Below, in pieces: positions 1 to 8,764 of a DNA stretch of 25,541 nucleotides. The notes under the pieces are model-generated. The model saw only the letters and a program-made list of their open reading frames with translations. It had not been told where the DNA came from and did not search any database. The stretch covers positions 1 to 25,541 of the forward strand of contig CAMEUC010000003.1 of assembly GCA_945937855.1 (NCBI GenBank), read 5' to 3'. Numbering within the stretch: the first letter of the stretch is position 1; each line of letters starts with the position of its first letter. The translations under genes were made by a program, and so were the position numbers. The stretch is from an uncultured Clostridium sp. (GTDB taxonomy: Bacteria > Bacillota > Clostridia > TANB77 > CAG-508).

Positions 1-17
1 AAAAAAGAAAAATCAAA

Positions 18-36
18 CCCCGACGAGATTTGGCGG
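18..36. repeat. Family-A palindromic repeat, partial copy 1
   Basis: CCCCGACGAGATTTGGCGG is the reverse complement of the left end of the copies at 5475 and 8603. The element continues left of the window, in inverted orientation downstream of ligA. Confidence 0.7.
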
Positions 37-84
37 ACGTCTTTATATATCTTCACTAAAACAATTACTCGCACAAATTATTGT

Positions 85-2069
85 TTACCTAATCATTCGT
101 TCGAACTCGCCTTCTGTTATTACTTCCACCCCTATTTCTTGCGCTTTTACTAATTTGCTACCTGCTTCTTCTCCAGCTAATACATAGCTTGTTTTTTTAG
201 ATACTGAGCTTGAAGTTTTTCCTCCAAAACTTTCTATTATTTTACTTGCTTCATCTCTTGTATATTTTTCTAAGCTTCCTGTTAATACGAAAGTTTTTCC
301 TACAAACCTTTTGTCCTTAATTGTTTCTTCTTTGTCTGCCATGTTTACTCCTGCTGTAGCTAATTTATTAAGTAAGTCTTTTGTTTGTTCTTGTTCAAAA
401 AATTCATATATACTTTTAGCTGTGATTTCTCCTACATCTTCTGTTTCTGCTAGGTCAGCTAATGGAGCTTCAGTCAAGTTTTCTATTGTTTTATATTTCT
501 TTGCTAAAGTTTTTGCAGATTTAGTTCCAATATGTCTTATTCCTAAAGCACATATTAGCTTATCTATGCTATTTTTCTTACTTTTTTCTATTGAGTCTAT
601 TAAATTTTGAGCAAATTTTTCTCCATCTTTTTTTAATAATTTTATATCCTCTTTTTTCAAATAATATATGTCTGCAATTGTTTTTACTAATTCTTTTTCA
701 TATAATTGCTCTATTATTTTTTCTCCGAAGTCCTTCTATATTCATTCCTTCTTTTGAAGCAAAATGAATTATATTTCTTAAGTTTCTTGCTTTACATTCT
801 ATTCCTATACAACGAGTTACAGCTTCTCCTTCTTCCCTTATAACTGGTCCACCACATACTGGGCATGTTGTTGGCATTACAAATGTTTTTTCTTTACCGG
901 TTCTTTTGGTTTTTACAGCTTTTACAACTTCTGGTATTACATCCCCTGCTTTTTGAATTACTACTGTATCTCCTATTTTTAGTCCTTTTTCTTTTATAAA
1001 GTCTTCATTATGAAGTGTTGTTTTAGAAATTGTTGAGCCAGCCACCTTTACTGGTTCTAATATTGCCATTGGTGTAATTGCACCTGTTCTTCCTACTTGG
1101 CAAATAATATCTTTTAATATAGTTTCTTTTTGTTCTGGTGGATATTTATATGCAACTGCCCATTTTGGCACTTTAAATGTTGTACCCAAAAATTCTCTTT
1201 GTTCTAAATTATCTACTTTTACAACTGCTCCATCTATTCCAAAACTTAAGAATTCTCTATCTTCCCCTATTTTATTAATTGCATTTATTACTTCTTTAAT
1301 ATCACTACATAAAATTTTAACTGGGTTTACATTAAATCCTAGCTTTTCCATATATAGTAATGATTCATAATGTGATGTAAATTTTATATCTTTACTTTTT
1401 TGAACATTAAATATGAAAATATCTAAAGGTCTTTTTTTACATATACTACTATCTAATTGTCTAAGTGAACCTGCTGCTAAATTTCTTGCATTTGCGAATT
1501 TTTCCCCTTCTTCTAATTCATCATTTAATCTTTCAAATTCTTCTTTTCCTATGAAAACTTCCCCACGCACAATAATGTCCACTGGTTCTTTTAATGTTTT
1601 TGGTATGTGCTTTATTGTTCTTAAATTTTCTGTAATATCTTCTCCAACTTGTCCATTTCCTCTTGTTGCTCCTCTTACGAAAACACCTTTTTTATATTCT
1701 AGTGCTACAGATAATCCATCTATTTTGGTTTCCACTACATATTTTACATCTTCAGTAATATCTTTTTTCACTCTAGCATCGAATGCTTCTACTTCATCAA
1801 AAGAAAATACATCTTGTAAACTTTGAAGTGGAACTTCGTGTGTTACTTTTTCAAATCCTTCTTTTACTGTTCCTCCAACTTTTCCGAGTTAAAGAGTCCT
1901 TAGAAATGTACTCTGGGAATTCTTTTTCTAAGTTTCTTAATTCTACCATTAGCATATCATATTCAAAGTCGCTTATTTCTGGTTTATCTTCATCATAATA
2001 TTTTGTAGCATAATACTGAGTTAATTTGTTTAACTCATCTATTCTTTTTTTAGCTTCTTTTTTATCCAT
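85..2069 (-). CDS. ligA: NAD+-dependent DNA ligase LigA, read through two +1 shift sites
   Basis: Seals nicks in DNA during replication and repair, using NAD+. The gene lies in three frames that join into one 660-residue protein, close to the usual 665-670. The start is ATG at 2069, preceded by GAGG. Residues 1-61 form the N-terminal Ia domain. After the first shift (residue 62) come KVGG, the nucleophile Lys115 in KIDG (the number used in E. coli LigA, which supports the reconstruction), the OB fold, and a four-Cys zinc site (CPVC...C...C) near residues 410-435. After the second shift (residue 448) come helix-hairpin-helix repeats and a C-terminal BRCT domain that ends in TAA. No fragment alone would be a working ligase, and ligA is normally essential. 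The breaks are therefore either translationally bypassed or sequencing errors. Both are CGG-A, as in every other broken gene here. Confidence 0.93.
724..727 (-). other. +1 shift site CGG-A, ligA codon 448
   Basis: Minus strand reads GAA GGA CTT CGG AGA AAA, and the zero frame stops at TGA nine codons after CGG. Skipping the C gives GGA CTT GGA GAA AAA ATA, that is G-L-G-E-K-I, matching the conserved LigA segment NIEGLGEK(I/M) just before the helix-hairpin-helix region. The restored Gly is strongly conserved in the family. Confidence 0.88.
1883..1886 (-). other. +1 shift site CGG-A, ligA codon 62
   Basis: Minus strand reads ...TTA ACT CGG AAA AGT, where the zero frame reaches TGA ten codons on. 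Skipping the C gives ACT GGA AAA GTT GGA, that is T-G-K-V-G-G, matching the LigA motif DSPTxxVGG. The residue is usually Gln or variable at this position, so Gly is not proven here. Removing one A from the A run would also restore the frame (T-R-K-V), which makes this the least diagnostic ligA site. Confidence 0.75.
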
Positions 2070-2155
2070 TGTACTTTAAACCTCTTTTATCTAAATTCTA
2101 TTTCATATTATATATTTTTTGATTTAGTTATGCAATATCAAATGGTTAAATTTTA

Positions 2156-2184
2156 TTGACTTTTCTTATTATATTTTATATTAT
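2156..2184 (+). promoter_or_regulatory. Sigma-A type promoter for the Smr gene
   Basis: TTGACT (2156-2161), a 17-base spacer, then TATTAT (2179-2184). It sits 22 bases before the chosen ATG of the plus-strand Smr gene and diverges from ligA. Confidence 0.65.
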
Positions 2185-2206
2185 AAGAGGCATAAGAGGT
2201 GTTTTT

Positions 2207-2464
2207 ATGCAAGAGGATATGTTTATTCCTAAAGAGGATAAATTAGAAATAAATTTACACAATATGCAAGTTCTTGAGGCTGAATATTATTTAGATAAGT
2301 TTATTACTACTGCCCCAGCTAATATTAAAGAAATTGTTGTAATTCATGGATATAAAAAAGGTCAAGCTTTACTTAATATGGTACGACGCGATTTTAAACA
2401 TAAACGTATAAAAGAAAAAGTAATTCCTTTTAATAAGGGAATTACAATATTTTTCTTAAAATAA
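2207..2464 (+). CDS. Small Smr-domain protein
   Basis: An 85-residue protein and the only clear plus-strand gene in the window. It has the hallmarks of a stand-alone Smr (small MutS-related) domain: INLHNM matches the (I/L)DLHG-like N-terminal motif, an amphipathic helix follows (VLEAEYYLDKFI), and VVIHGYKKGQAL matches the IHGKGxGxL motif. Smr domains bind or cut nucleic acid. Some families nick branched DNA, others act on mRNA at stalled ribosomes. The first motif has Asn where Gly is usual, so activity is uncertain. The ATG at 2207 is chosen because AAGAGGTG lies 5-6 bases upstream. An in-frame ATG at 2156 overlaps the -35 box and is unlikely. Its target is unknown. Confidence 0.75.
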   Translation: MQEDMFIPKEDKLEINLHNMQVLEAEYYLDKFITTAPANIKEIVVIHGYKKGQALLNMVRRDFKHKRIKEKVIPFNKGITIFFLK

Positions 2465-2625
2465 AACTTTAAAGATCTATGTTTTCATAGCTCTTTAAAA
2501 ACGAATGTTATTTGGCAGGTGTGCCCTTTCCTGCATTTCTTTTGACCTATTATTAGGTGTGTAGCAGCACAATCCCTACTTCAAACAACTAAACTTCATC
2601 ATTAATGATTTTTTCTTTATATTTT
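2465..2625. other. Structured intergenic region, possible small RNA or leader
   Basis: Between the Smr gene and rimO there are three successive inverted repeats: TTTAAAGA-TCTATG-TTTT-CATAG-CTCTTTAAA (2467-2497), GGCAGG...CCTGC (about 2515-2535) and ACCTATTATTAGGT (about 2546-2559). A short palindrome, ATCATTAATGAT, follows with a T run on the plus strand near 2610. The first could end Smr transcription, although no U tract follows it directly. I do not recognise the region as a known RNA family. Confidence 0.3.
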
Positions 2626-2730
2626 CCTAACTTTTTTATATCTATTTTTTATTGCAACAGACAAACCTCTTTTTTTATTTTTTATATAATAGCACATTAT
2701 TGTCTTTTTCGCAATATTTTTCCATCTACA

Positions 2731-4044
2731 TTATTCGACAACTATTTTTCCAATTAAGTCATAGTCTTTTATGTCTGTTATTTGGCAATTTACCCATGTT
2801 CCTTCTTGTACTTGTTCTGTGTTTTTTACCAATACTACTCCATCTTCATTTGGTATGTCCATATATGTTCTTCCAATGTAATATTTATCATCAAATGTTT
2901 TTGTTTCTATTAATACTTCATAAGTTTTGCCTAATGTTTTTTCTAAATTTTCTTTTGATGCTTTTTTAGCTATTTCCATTATCTTATTATATCTTCTTTG
3001 TTTTGTTTTATAATGTATTTGTTCTGTAAGTCTTGATGCTGGTGTTCCTTCTTCTTTTGAATATTTAAATACCCCAAGTTTGTCAAATTTTGCTTTTGAT
3101 ACAAAATTTGCAAGAAGCTGAAAATCCTCTTCGGTCTCACCTGGGAATCCTACTATAAGTGATGTTCGAAGTATTGCATCTGGTATTTCTTTTTTTATTT
3201 TTTCTATTAAGTTTTCAATGTCTTTTCCTGTAGTTTTTCTATTCATTCTTTTTAAGACTTTGTCTGATATATGTTGGATTGGAATATCAAAATAGCTACA
3301 AATATTTTTATTATTTTTAACAACTTCTATTAGCTCATCTGTTATACTTTCTGGATAAGCATATAAGAATCTAATCCATTTAAATTCTTTTATTTTAGCA
3401 AGTTCTGCTAGAAGTTCTGGAAATCTTGATTTTCCATATAAGTCTATTCCATATTTGGTTGTATCTTGTGCAATTACTATTATTTCCTTATATCCTTGGT
3501 TGCTAAGTTTTTTTGCTTCTTCTATTACTTCTTCAAAAGGTCTACTTATATATGGTCCTCTAATGTTTGGTATTGCACAATATGTACATCTGTTGCTACA
3601 TCCTTCCGCTATTTTTAAATATGTAGTTGTTTTCCCTGTTGTAATTATTCTATTTAAATAATCCATTTTTTCAGTATGCATTTCTTCTTTGTTTTTTACT
3701 AAGTCCTCAATTTTTTCCCAAAAGTTTTGGTATTCATCTATACTTAAAAACAAGTCTACTTCAGGTATAGCTTTTTCTAATTCTTTTTTATATCTTTGTA
3801 CTAAGCAGCCCATTGCAATTAAATATTTACATTTTCCGATTGTTTTATATTCTGCCATTTCTAGTATTGTGTTTATTGCTTCTTCTTTGGCAGATTCTAT
3901 AAAGCCACATGTGTTAATTACTATAATTTCTGCTTCTTCTACGTTATTTACTATTTTATAATTGTTGCTTTTAAATAGTCCTATTGCCATTTCTGTGTCT
4001 ATTAAATTTTTTGTGCATCCTAGTGATATAAATCCTACATTCAT
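2731..4044 (-). CDS. rimO: Ribosomal protein S12 methylthiotransferase RimO
   Basis: Radical-SAM enzyme that adds a methylthio group to an Asp of ribosomal protein S12. It has 437 residues, the normal size. The N-terminal UPF0004 domain carries the auxiliary-cluster cysteines C10 (SLGCTKN), C46 (NTCGF) and C80 (MGC). The radical-SAM motif CxxxCxxC is C149-C153-C156, within EGCSNRCTYCAIPNIRG, the RimO-type sequence. The C-terminal part forms a TRAM domain. The RimO features (SLGCxKN, CAIPxIRG) favour it over MiaB and MtaB. The ATG at 4044 has GAGGTAAAA upstream. No CGG codon is in frame; its two CGGA tetramers fall as GCG GAA and ATC GGA. A family-A repeat separates it from rng. Confidence 0.92.
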   Translation of the reverse strand: MNVGFISLGCTKNLIDTEMAIGLFKSNNYKIVNNVEEAEIIVINTCGFIESAKEEAINTILEMAEYKTIGKCKYLIAMGCLVQRYKKELEKAIPEVDLFLSIDEYQNFWEKIEDLVKNKEEMHTEKMDYLNRIITTGKTTTYLKIAEGCSNRCTYCAIPNIRGPYISRPFEEVIEEAKKLSNQGYKEIIVIAQDTTKYGIDLYGKSRFPELLAELAKIKEFKWIRFLYAYPESITDELIEVVKNNKNICSYFDIPIQHISDKVLKRMNRKTTGKDIENLIEKIKKEIPDAILRTSLIVGFPGETEEDFQLLANFVSKAKFDKLGVFKYSKEEGTPASRLTEQIHYKTKQRRYNKIMEIAKKASKENLEKTLGKTYEVLIETKTFDDKYYIGRTYMDIPNEDGVVLVKNTEQVQEGTWVNCQITDIKDYDLIGKIVVE

Positions 4045-4061
4045 TTTTTACCTCAATATTT

Positions 4062-4207
4062 CCGCCACATCTCATCGGGGTTATATATTTTATTTTTTTC
4101 ACTGCCCCATCCAAGAAAATGTAATTCACTTCGTTCATACATTTTCTAAGGCGGTCACTCCGGAGTCGCTCTAAAAATAAAATATATAATCCCCTCAAAT
4201 GTGGCTA
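4062..4207. repeat. Family-A palindromic repeat, copy 2
   Basis: Intergenic element between rng and rimO. Its ends are CCGCCACATCTCATCGGGG and CCCCTCAAATGTGGC. Long AT arms (TTATATATTTTATTTTT pairing with AAAAATAAAATATATAA) enclose a smaller GAAAATGT/ACATTTTC hairpin. It is slightly diverged from copies 3 and 4. On the minus strand it encodes a spurious peptide that also appears upstream of rng, so open frames here are not genes. Confidence 0.85.
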
Positions 4208-4233
4208 TCTTTTTTACAAAAATAAATTAAAAT

Positions 4234-5427
4234 CTAAACAGAAGTATCTTCGTTGTCCCAGTCGTTGTTACACATGTTTTTTCTTGTCATTTCTAATAGA
4301 TTTAATTTCGTAAATCCTTCTACTTGGCATTTTGTTCTGTCTTTTTTTAGTTCTTCTTTTAGTAATTTTTCAATTTCATTTTTACATTTTTCTGTTTTCA
4401 TATCAATATAATCAATTATTATAATTCCGCCAATGTCTCTAAGTCTTAGTTGTTTTGCAATTTCGATTGTAGCTTCTTTGTTTACTTGATATATTGTTTT
4501 TTCAATATCCTTCTTGCCTACAAATTTCCCTGTATTTACATCTATTGCTGTTAGCGCCTCAGTTTTGTCTATTGTTATAAATCCTCCACATTTTAGCCAA
4601 ATTTTTCTTTGATTCATTTTTTCTATTTGACTTTTTAAATCATATATTTTAAATAAATCTTCATTTTCCCTTAATTCAATTTTCAAATTGAATTCTTGTA
4701 GCACTCCAGAAATTGCTGTATAAATTTCTTTATCGTTAACAATTATTCTTTCTAAATTTCTATCTATAATATCTAATATTGTTCTTCTAATTAATGCTTG
4801 ATTATCATATACAAGCTTTGGAGAATTACTCTTAGCTAGTTCATTCTGTATTCTTTCCCATTCTTCTATTAGTTTTTCCAAATCTTTTTTTATTTCTTCT
4901 TCTGTTTTATTTTCTCCTGCTGTTCTAATTATTGCTCCTGTATTTTTTGGTAAAATGTTTCTTACAATTTTTATTAATCTTTGTTTTTCTTCTTCATTTT
5001 CTATTTTTTGTGATACTGTTATAAAATTAGAATTTGGAAGTAATACACTAAATCTTCCTGGCAAATTTATATGTGTAGATACTTTTGCTCCTTTCGTAAG
5101 TGTTCCATCTTTTTTTATTTGTACCACTATATCTTGTCCTGATTTTAAAACATCTGATATTTGTTTATCATCAAGATTTACTTTATTTGTTTTTTCATCA
5201 ACTTTTGGAAGCACATCTTTTAATTTTATTAATGTGTTTTTTTCTTCACCTATATCAATAAATGCTGATTGCATTCCTGATAAAACATTTTGTACTTTTC
5301 CTAAATATATATTTCCTTCTAATCTTCTTTGATTTTCGTGTTCTTCATGTTTTTCTAGTAAAATTCCATTTTGAACTAGCATGATTGTTTTTACATTTTC
5401 TTTTTTGTTTATTAATAGTTCTAACAT
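4234..5427 (-). CDS. rng: RNase E/G family endoribonuclease
   Basis: Single-strand-specific endoribonuclease for mRNA decay and rRNA maturation; 397 residues from ATG 5427. An S1-like RNA-binding domain spans about residues 37-110 (GNIYLGKVQNVL...AFIDIG). The RNase H-like catalytic part holds TAIDVNTGKF (about 290-300) and IGGIIIIDYIDM (about 333-344), which supply the two metal-binding aspartates. The protein ends only 12 residues after LLEMTRK in CNNDWDNEDTSV. It therefore lacks the CPxC zinc link and most of the C-terminal small domain, so it is at the short end of the family. The TAG stop is clear and there is no CGG nearby, so this end is probably natural. The start was chosen by AAAGGAG two to six bases upstream; an earlier in-frame ATG lies in a repeat. 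Confidence 0.85.
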   Translation of the reverse strand: MLELLINKKENVKTIMLVQNGILLEKHEEHENQRRLEGNIYLGKVQNVLSGMQSAFIDIGEEKNTLIKLKDVLPKVDEKTNKVNLDDKQISDVLKSGQDIVVQIKKDGTLTKGAKVSTHINLPGRFSVLLPNSNFITVSQKIENEEEKQRLIKIVRNILPKNTGAIIRTAGENKTEEEIKKDLEKLIEEWERIQNELAKSNSPKLVYDNQALIRRTILDIIDRNLERIIVNDKEIYTAISGVLQEFNLKIELRENEDLFKIYDLKSQIEKMNQRKIWLKCGGFITIDKTEALTAIDVNTGKFVGKKDIEKTIYQVNKEATIEIAKQLRLRDIGGIIIIDYIDMKTEKCKNEIEKLLKEELKKDRTKCQVEGFTKLNLLEMTRKNMCNNDWDNEDTSV

Positions 5428-5474
5428 TTGTTCTCCTTTATTCTTTCTATTTAATATGATTATCTTACACCGTA

Positions 5475-5616
5475 CGCCAAATCTCGTCGGGGTTATATAT
5501 TTTATTTTTTTCACTGCCCCATCCAAGAAAATGTAATTCACTTCGTCAAACATTTTCTAAGGCGGTCACCCCGGAGTCGCTCTAAAAATAAAATATATAA
5601 GCCCCTGCGTTTGGCT
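5475..5616. repeat. Family-A palindromic repeat, copy 3
   Basis: Element of about 142 bp between pth and rng, with ends CGCCAAATCTCGTCGGGG and GCCCCTGCGTTTGGC, AT-rich arms and an inner GAAAATGT/ACATTTTC stem. It is nearly identical to the copy at 8603. Confidence 0.88.
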
Positions 5617-5652
5617 GTTTTATACCAAAAAATAAAATTGTGTGTGTTTGAA

Positions 5653-6210
5653 TTAATTAAATTTATTCATTGCTATATCGATTCCATTTTTGATGATTTC
5701 TATTACTGCGTCTTTCGCTTTTTCTACTCCTTCGTCTAATTTATCCGCTTCTTCTTTTGAAATTTTACCTATTACATAATTTATTAAATCTTCTTTATAT
5801 TCTGGGCTTCCTATTCCCACTCTTACTCTCGGGAAGTTTTGAGTAGTTAAACATTCTGTTACAGATTTCATTCCATTATGTGTTCCTGGACTTCCTTTTT
5901 TTCTTATTCTTATTTTGGCTGGTTCCAAGTCGATGTCATCATATACAACTAGAACATTTTCTTCTGGAATTTTATAAAAGTTTTTAAACTTTATTACACT
6001 TCTTCCACTATCATTCATATAGGTCTGTGGTTTTAATAAAATTACTTTTTCTCCTTCAATTTGTCCCATCCAAAATAAACCCTCAAATTTGTTTTCAGTA
6101 ACTTCAATTTTATATTCATTTGCTATTTTATTTATTACATTAAATCCCATGTTGTGCCTAGTATTTGCGTATTCTTTTTCTGGATTTCCTAAACCTACTA
6201 TTAGATACAT
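5653..6210 (-). CDS. pth: Peptidyl-tRNA hydrolase
   Basis: Cleaves the ester bond of peptidyl-tRNAs that drop off ribosomes, recycling the tRNA. The 185 residues match the usual 185-195. Visible catalytic and binding residues are N9 (GLGNP), H19 (NTRHNMG), N66 (TYMNDSG), D91/D92 (VYDDIDL) and N112 in GSPGTHNG, where most relatives have GGHNG. The ATG at 6210 follows AGGAGAAAACT. The FAD-dehydrogenase gene ends 15 bases upstream, so the two are probably co-transcribed. If frameshifting on this genome causes extra drop-off, Pth would be the enzyme to clear it, but that link is speculative. Confidence 0.95.
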   Translation of the reverse strand: MYLIVGLGNPEKEYANTRHNMGFNVINKIANEYKIEVTENKFEGLFWMGQIEGEKVILLKPQTYMNDSGRSVIKFKNFYKIPEENVLVVYDDIDLEPAKIRIRKKGSPGTHNGMKSVTECLTTQNFPRVRVGIGSPEYKEDLINYVIGKISKEEADKLDEGVEKAKDAVIEIIKNGIDIAMNKFN

Positions 6211-6225
6211 AGTTTTCTCCTATTT

Positions 6226-7656
6226 TTATAAATTCCTTGCCATTTGTACCCCTGAGCATGATGCCATCATTAATCCTCTTGTCATTCCTCCACCGTCTCC
6301 TATAGAATATAGTCCTTTTACACTTGTTTCAAAGTTTTTATCTATTACAACTCTATTGCTATAAAATTTAATTTCTGGTGCATAAAGTAAATTATCTGGG
6401 TTTCCAAATCCTTCTACTACTTTATCTACTGCTCTTATAAATTCTAGTATACTTACCATTGTTCTATATCCAAGAGCAAATGTTATATCTCCTGCAACTG
6501 CTGATTTTAATGTTGGTACTACTGAATTTCTTTCTAGTTCATAATCCCAAGTTCTTTTTCCTCTATATATGTCTCCTAGTCTTTGAACTACTATATTTCC
6601 TGCCCCTAAATCGTTTAAGTTCTGTGCAACATTACGCCCATATTCAATCGGTTTTTTAAATGGATGTGTAAAATGGTGTGATACAAGTATTGCTAAATTT
6701 GTATTAGTGCTTTTTATTTCTTTATATGAATGTCCATTTACTAATGTTAAATTATTGTCATAAACTTCTGCAGAAACAAACCCACTTGGATTTTGGCAAA
6801 ATGTTCTCACCTTATCTCTAAATGGTCCTACCCTTCCTATAAATTTTGCTTCATACATATATTTGTTAACATCCTTCATTACTTCATCAGGTAATTCATA
6901 TCTTACACCAATATCTACTATTCCTGTTTCTGAATTAATACCATGTTTATTACACATATCAACTAACCAGTTTGCACCTTTTCTTCCTACTGCAAGTACA
7001 ACTTTATCTGCATAAAGATCTGTCAACTCATGGTTTTCATCTTCTACATATTTTGCTTCCTTAACTCTTACACCTTTTACAGTGTTGTTTTCTATTATAA
7101 GGTCAGCAACTGTAGTTTGAAATCTCATTTCTATTCCATTCTGTTCTAAGTATTCTTCCATTCTTTGATAAACTTCATGGCTTTTTTCTGTACCCAAATG
7201 TCTTATTGGAATGTTTATTAATCTTATTCCCTCTTTATGGGCTCTTTCATTTATCTTTGCAATTTCTTCTTTATATTCTGTTCCTTCTAAGTGTTTGTCT
7301 GCTCCAAATTTTAAATAAATTTCATCTGCATAATCTATAAGTTTTTTAGTCTCTGGAACACCTATATATTTATGAACACTTCCCCCAACATGTATTTCAT
7401 CGTCTTCTGCATTATATAAAGATAACTTTCCGTCTGAAAATGCTCCTGCTCCTGAGAATCCATTTGTAATATTACACATTGGCTTGCAATGTACGCATTT
7501 TTTTGTTTTTTCTATTGGGCAATTTCTTTCCTCAACTCTTTTCCCTTGGTCTATTAGTAAAACCTTTTTATATTTTTTTAATTGTACCAATTCATAGGCA
7601 CAAAAAACAGAGCTTGGCCCCATTCCTACAACTATTACATCATATTTTTCTTGCAT
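6226..7656 (-). CDS. FAD-dependent dehydrogenase (COG2509-like)
   Basis: A 476-residue flavoprotein. The N-terminal dinucleotide fold has VIVVGMGPSSVFCAYEL (residues 8-24) in place of the usual GxGxxG, followed by an acidic strand end (LLIDQG). A Cys-rich stretch follows (CPIEKTKKCVHCKPMC), then GFSGAGAFSDGKL. A second Gly-rich FAD-contact segment, SIGDGGGMTRGLMMAS, is near the C-terminus. This pattern is typical of the uncharacterised FAD-dependent dehydrogenases found in many Firmicutes. The substrate is unknown, and the clustered cysteines might bind a metal. It has its own promoter and runs into pth. ATG 7656 has AAAGGAGTG upstream. Confidence 0.82.
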   Translation of the reverse strand: MQEKYDVIVVGMGPSSVFCAYELVQLKKYKKVLLIDQGKRVEERNCPIEKTKKCVHCKPMCNITNGFSGAGAFSDGKLSLYNAEDDEIHVGGSVHKYIGVPETKKLIDYADEIYLKFGADKHLEGTEYKEEIAKINERAHKEGIRLINIPIRHLGTEKSHEVYQRMEEYLEQNGIEMRFQTTVADLIIENNTVKGVRVKEAKYVEDENHELTDLYADKVVLAVGRKGANWLVDMCNKHGINSETGIVDIGVRYELPDEVMKDVNKYMYEAKFIGRVGPFRDKVRTFCQNPSGFVSAEVYDNNLTLVNGHSYKEIKSTNTNLAILVSHHFTHPFKKPIEYGRNVAQNLNDLGAGNIVVQRLGDIYRGKRTWDYELERNSVVPTLKSAVAGDITFALGYRTMVSILEFIRAVDKVVEGFGNPDNLLYAPEIKFYSNRVVIDKNFETSVKGLYSIGDGGGMTRGLMMASCSGVQMARNL

Positions 7657-7711
7657 AAAGAAATCACTCCTTTGGTATATTTATGTTAGAAATACCTCTC
7701 CTAACTAATAT

Positions 7712-7740
7712 ACTATACCACAGAAGTGACTTTTTTTCAA
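7712..7740 (-). promoter_or_regulatory. Sigma-A promoter for the FAD dehydrogenase-pth pair
   Basis: Minus strand carries TTGAAA (7735-7740), exactly 17 bases, then TATAGT (7712-7717). The -10 box lies about 55 bases upstream of the ATG at 7656. Confidence 0.75.
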
Positions 7741-7781
7741 TATTTATTGATAATTAAATATTACTTACAGTTCAATAAAAT

Positions 7782-8576
7782 TTAATCTTTATTCATTATT
7801 TTCTGTCTTACATATTCATATGTTATTATACCTGTTGCTACTGCTGCATTTAAGCTTTCTGTTTTTCCTAGCATTGGTATTTTTACTTTTTGATCTGCCA
7901 TGTCTAATATTTCTTTAGAAACTCCATTTGCTTCATTTCCTATTACTATAACTTTCTTTTTATAATTTATATCGTAAATACTTTTTTCTCCTCCTAAAGA
8001 TGTTGCAATTATTTCGAATTTGTGTTTCTTTATTTGTTTTAATGTTTCTACTAGATTTGCACTTTCTATTACATTTACTCTTAGTATGGCTCCCATAGTA
8101 GAACGAACTACTTTTGGATTATATACATCCCCACTTTTTTTAGAAACTATTATTTGTTTCAATCCTATACTATCTACTGTTCTTAATATTGTTCCTATAT
8201 TTCCTGGATCTTGAATATCATCTAATACTACAATAATATCTTCTGAAAAATCTATTTCTTGCTTTTCTTTTTCTTTAGACATTATTGCAAGCAAACCTTG
8301 TGGGTTCTGTACGTCTGTTATACTACGAAATACCTTTTCTTCTACATATATACAATTATATTTTGCTATTTCATACATTAACTTAGGATCTATTTCTTCG
8401 TTTTTTACGCAATTGTCACAGGCTACTATTGTTTTTATATTTGCTTCTTCTGCTATGGCCTCTTTTATTAATTTTACTCCTTCTATTACATATTCTTTGT
8501 ATTCATCTCTGTATTTTTTTTCTTTTAATTTTCTAATGTGCTTTATTTGTTCATTGTCTTTGCTTGTGATTACCAT
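7782..8576 (-). CDS. SpoU/TrmH-family RNA 2'-O-methyltransferase
   Basis: A 264-residue SPOUT methyltransferase that puts a methyl group from SAM on a ribose of rRNA or tRNA. The N-terminal substrate-binding domain (about residues 1-100) starts ITSKDNEQIKHIRKLKEKKYR, like the YsgA/TsnR branch. The SPOUT domain shows the three motifs: DDIQDPGNIGTILRT (about 118-132), VIGNEANGVS (about 212-221) and IPMLGKTESLNAAVA (about 233-247). It is more like 23S rRNA enzymes than tRNA TrmH, but the target nucleotide cannot be read from sequence. ATG 8576 follows AAGGAGAG. Confidence 0.85.
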   Translation of the reverse strand: MVITSKDNEQIKHIRKLKEKKYRDEYKEYVIEGVKLIKEAIAEEANIKTIVACDNCVKNEEIDPKLMYEIAKYNCIYVEEKVFRSITDVQNPQGLLAIMSKEKEKQEIDFSEDIIVVLDDIQDPGNIGTILRTVDSIGLKQIIVSKKSGDVYNPKVVRSTMGAILRVNVIESANLVETLKQIKKHKFEIIATSLGGEKSIYDINYKKKVIVIGNEANGVSKEILDMADQKVKIPMLGKTESLNAAVATGIITYEYVRQKIMNKD

Positions 8577-8602
8577 AAAAACTCTCCTTATTAATTAAAA
8601 GT

Positions 8603-8746
8603 CCGCCAAATCTCGTCGGGCTTATATATTTTATTTTTCTCACTGCCCCATCCAAGAAAATGTAATTCACTTCGTTCAAACATTTTCTAAGGCGGTCACC
8701 CCGGAGTCGCTCTAAAAATAAAATATATAAGTCCCTGCGTTTGGCT
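8603..8746. repeat. Family-A palindromic repeat, copy 4
   Basis: Lies between mfd and the SpoU methyltransferase gene. It is nearly identical to the copy at 5475, including CGCCAAATCTCGTCGGG, the inner GAAAATGT/ACATTTTC stem, GGCGGTCACCCCGGAGTCGC and the closing TGCGTTTGGC. Confidence 0.88.
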
Positions 8747-8764
8747 ACTGTTCTTCTATTATCT

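Noticed and set aside
1880..1883. Homopolymer A-run error as the cause of the first ligA break
   Set aside because: It would fix this site alone. The other eight are not explained by a run, and the CGGA rule covers all nine.
85..2069. Treating ligA and the other broken genes as ordinary pseudogenes
   Set aside because: The only lesions are nine identical CGG-A sites. There are no other indels or stops, the genes are intact in motifs, and several are normally essential.
3971..4198. Small minus-strand open frame (MRGLYILFLERLRSDRL...)
   Set aside because: It is the translation of a family-A repeat; the same peptide appears before rng.
4234..4300. A hidden frame break shortening RNase G
   Set aside because: No CGG nearby, no family-like sequence in other frames after the TAG; short natural end is simpler.
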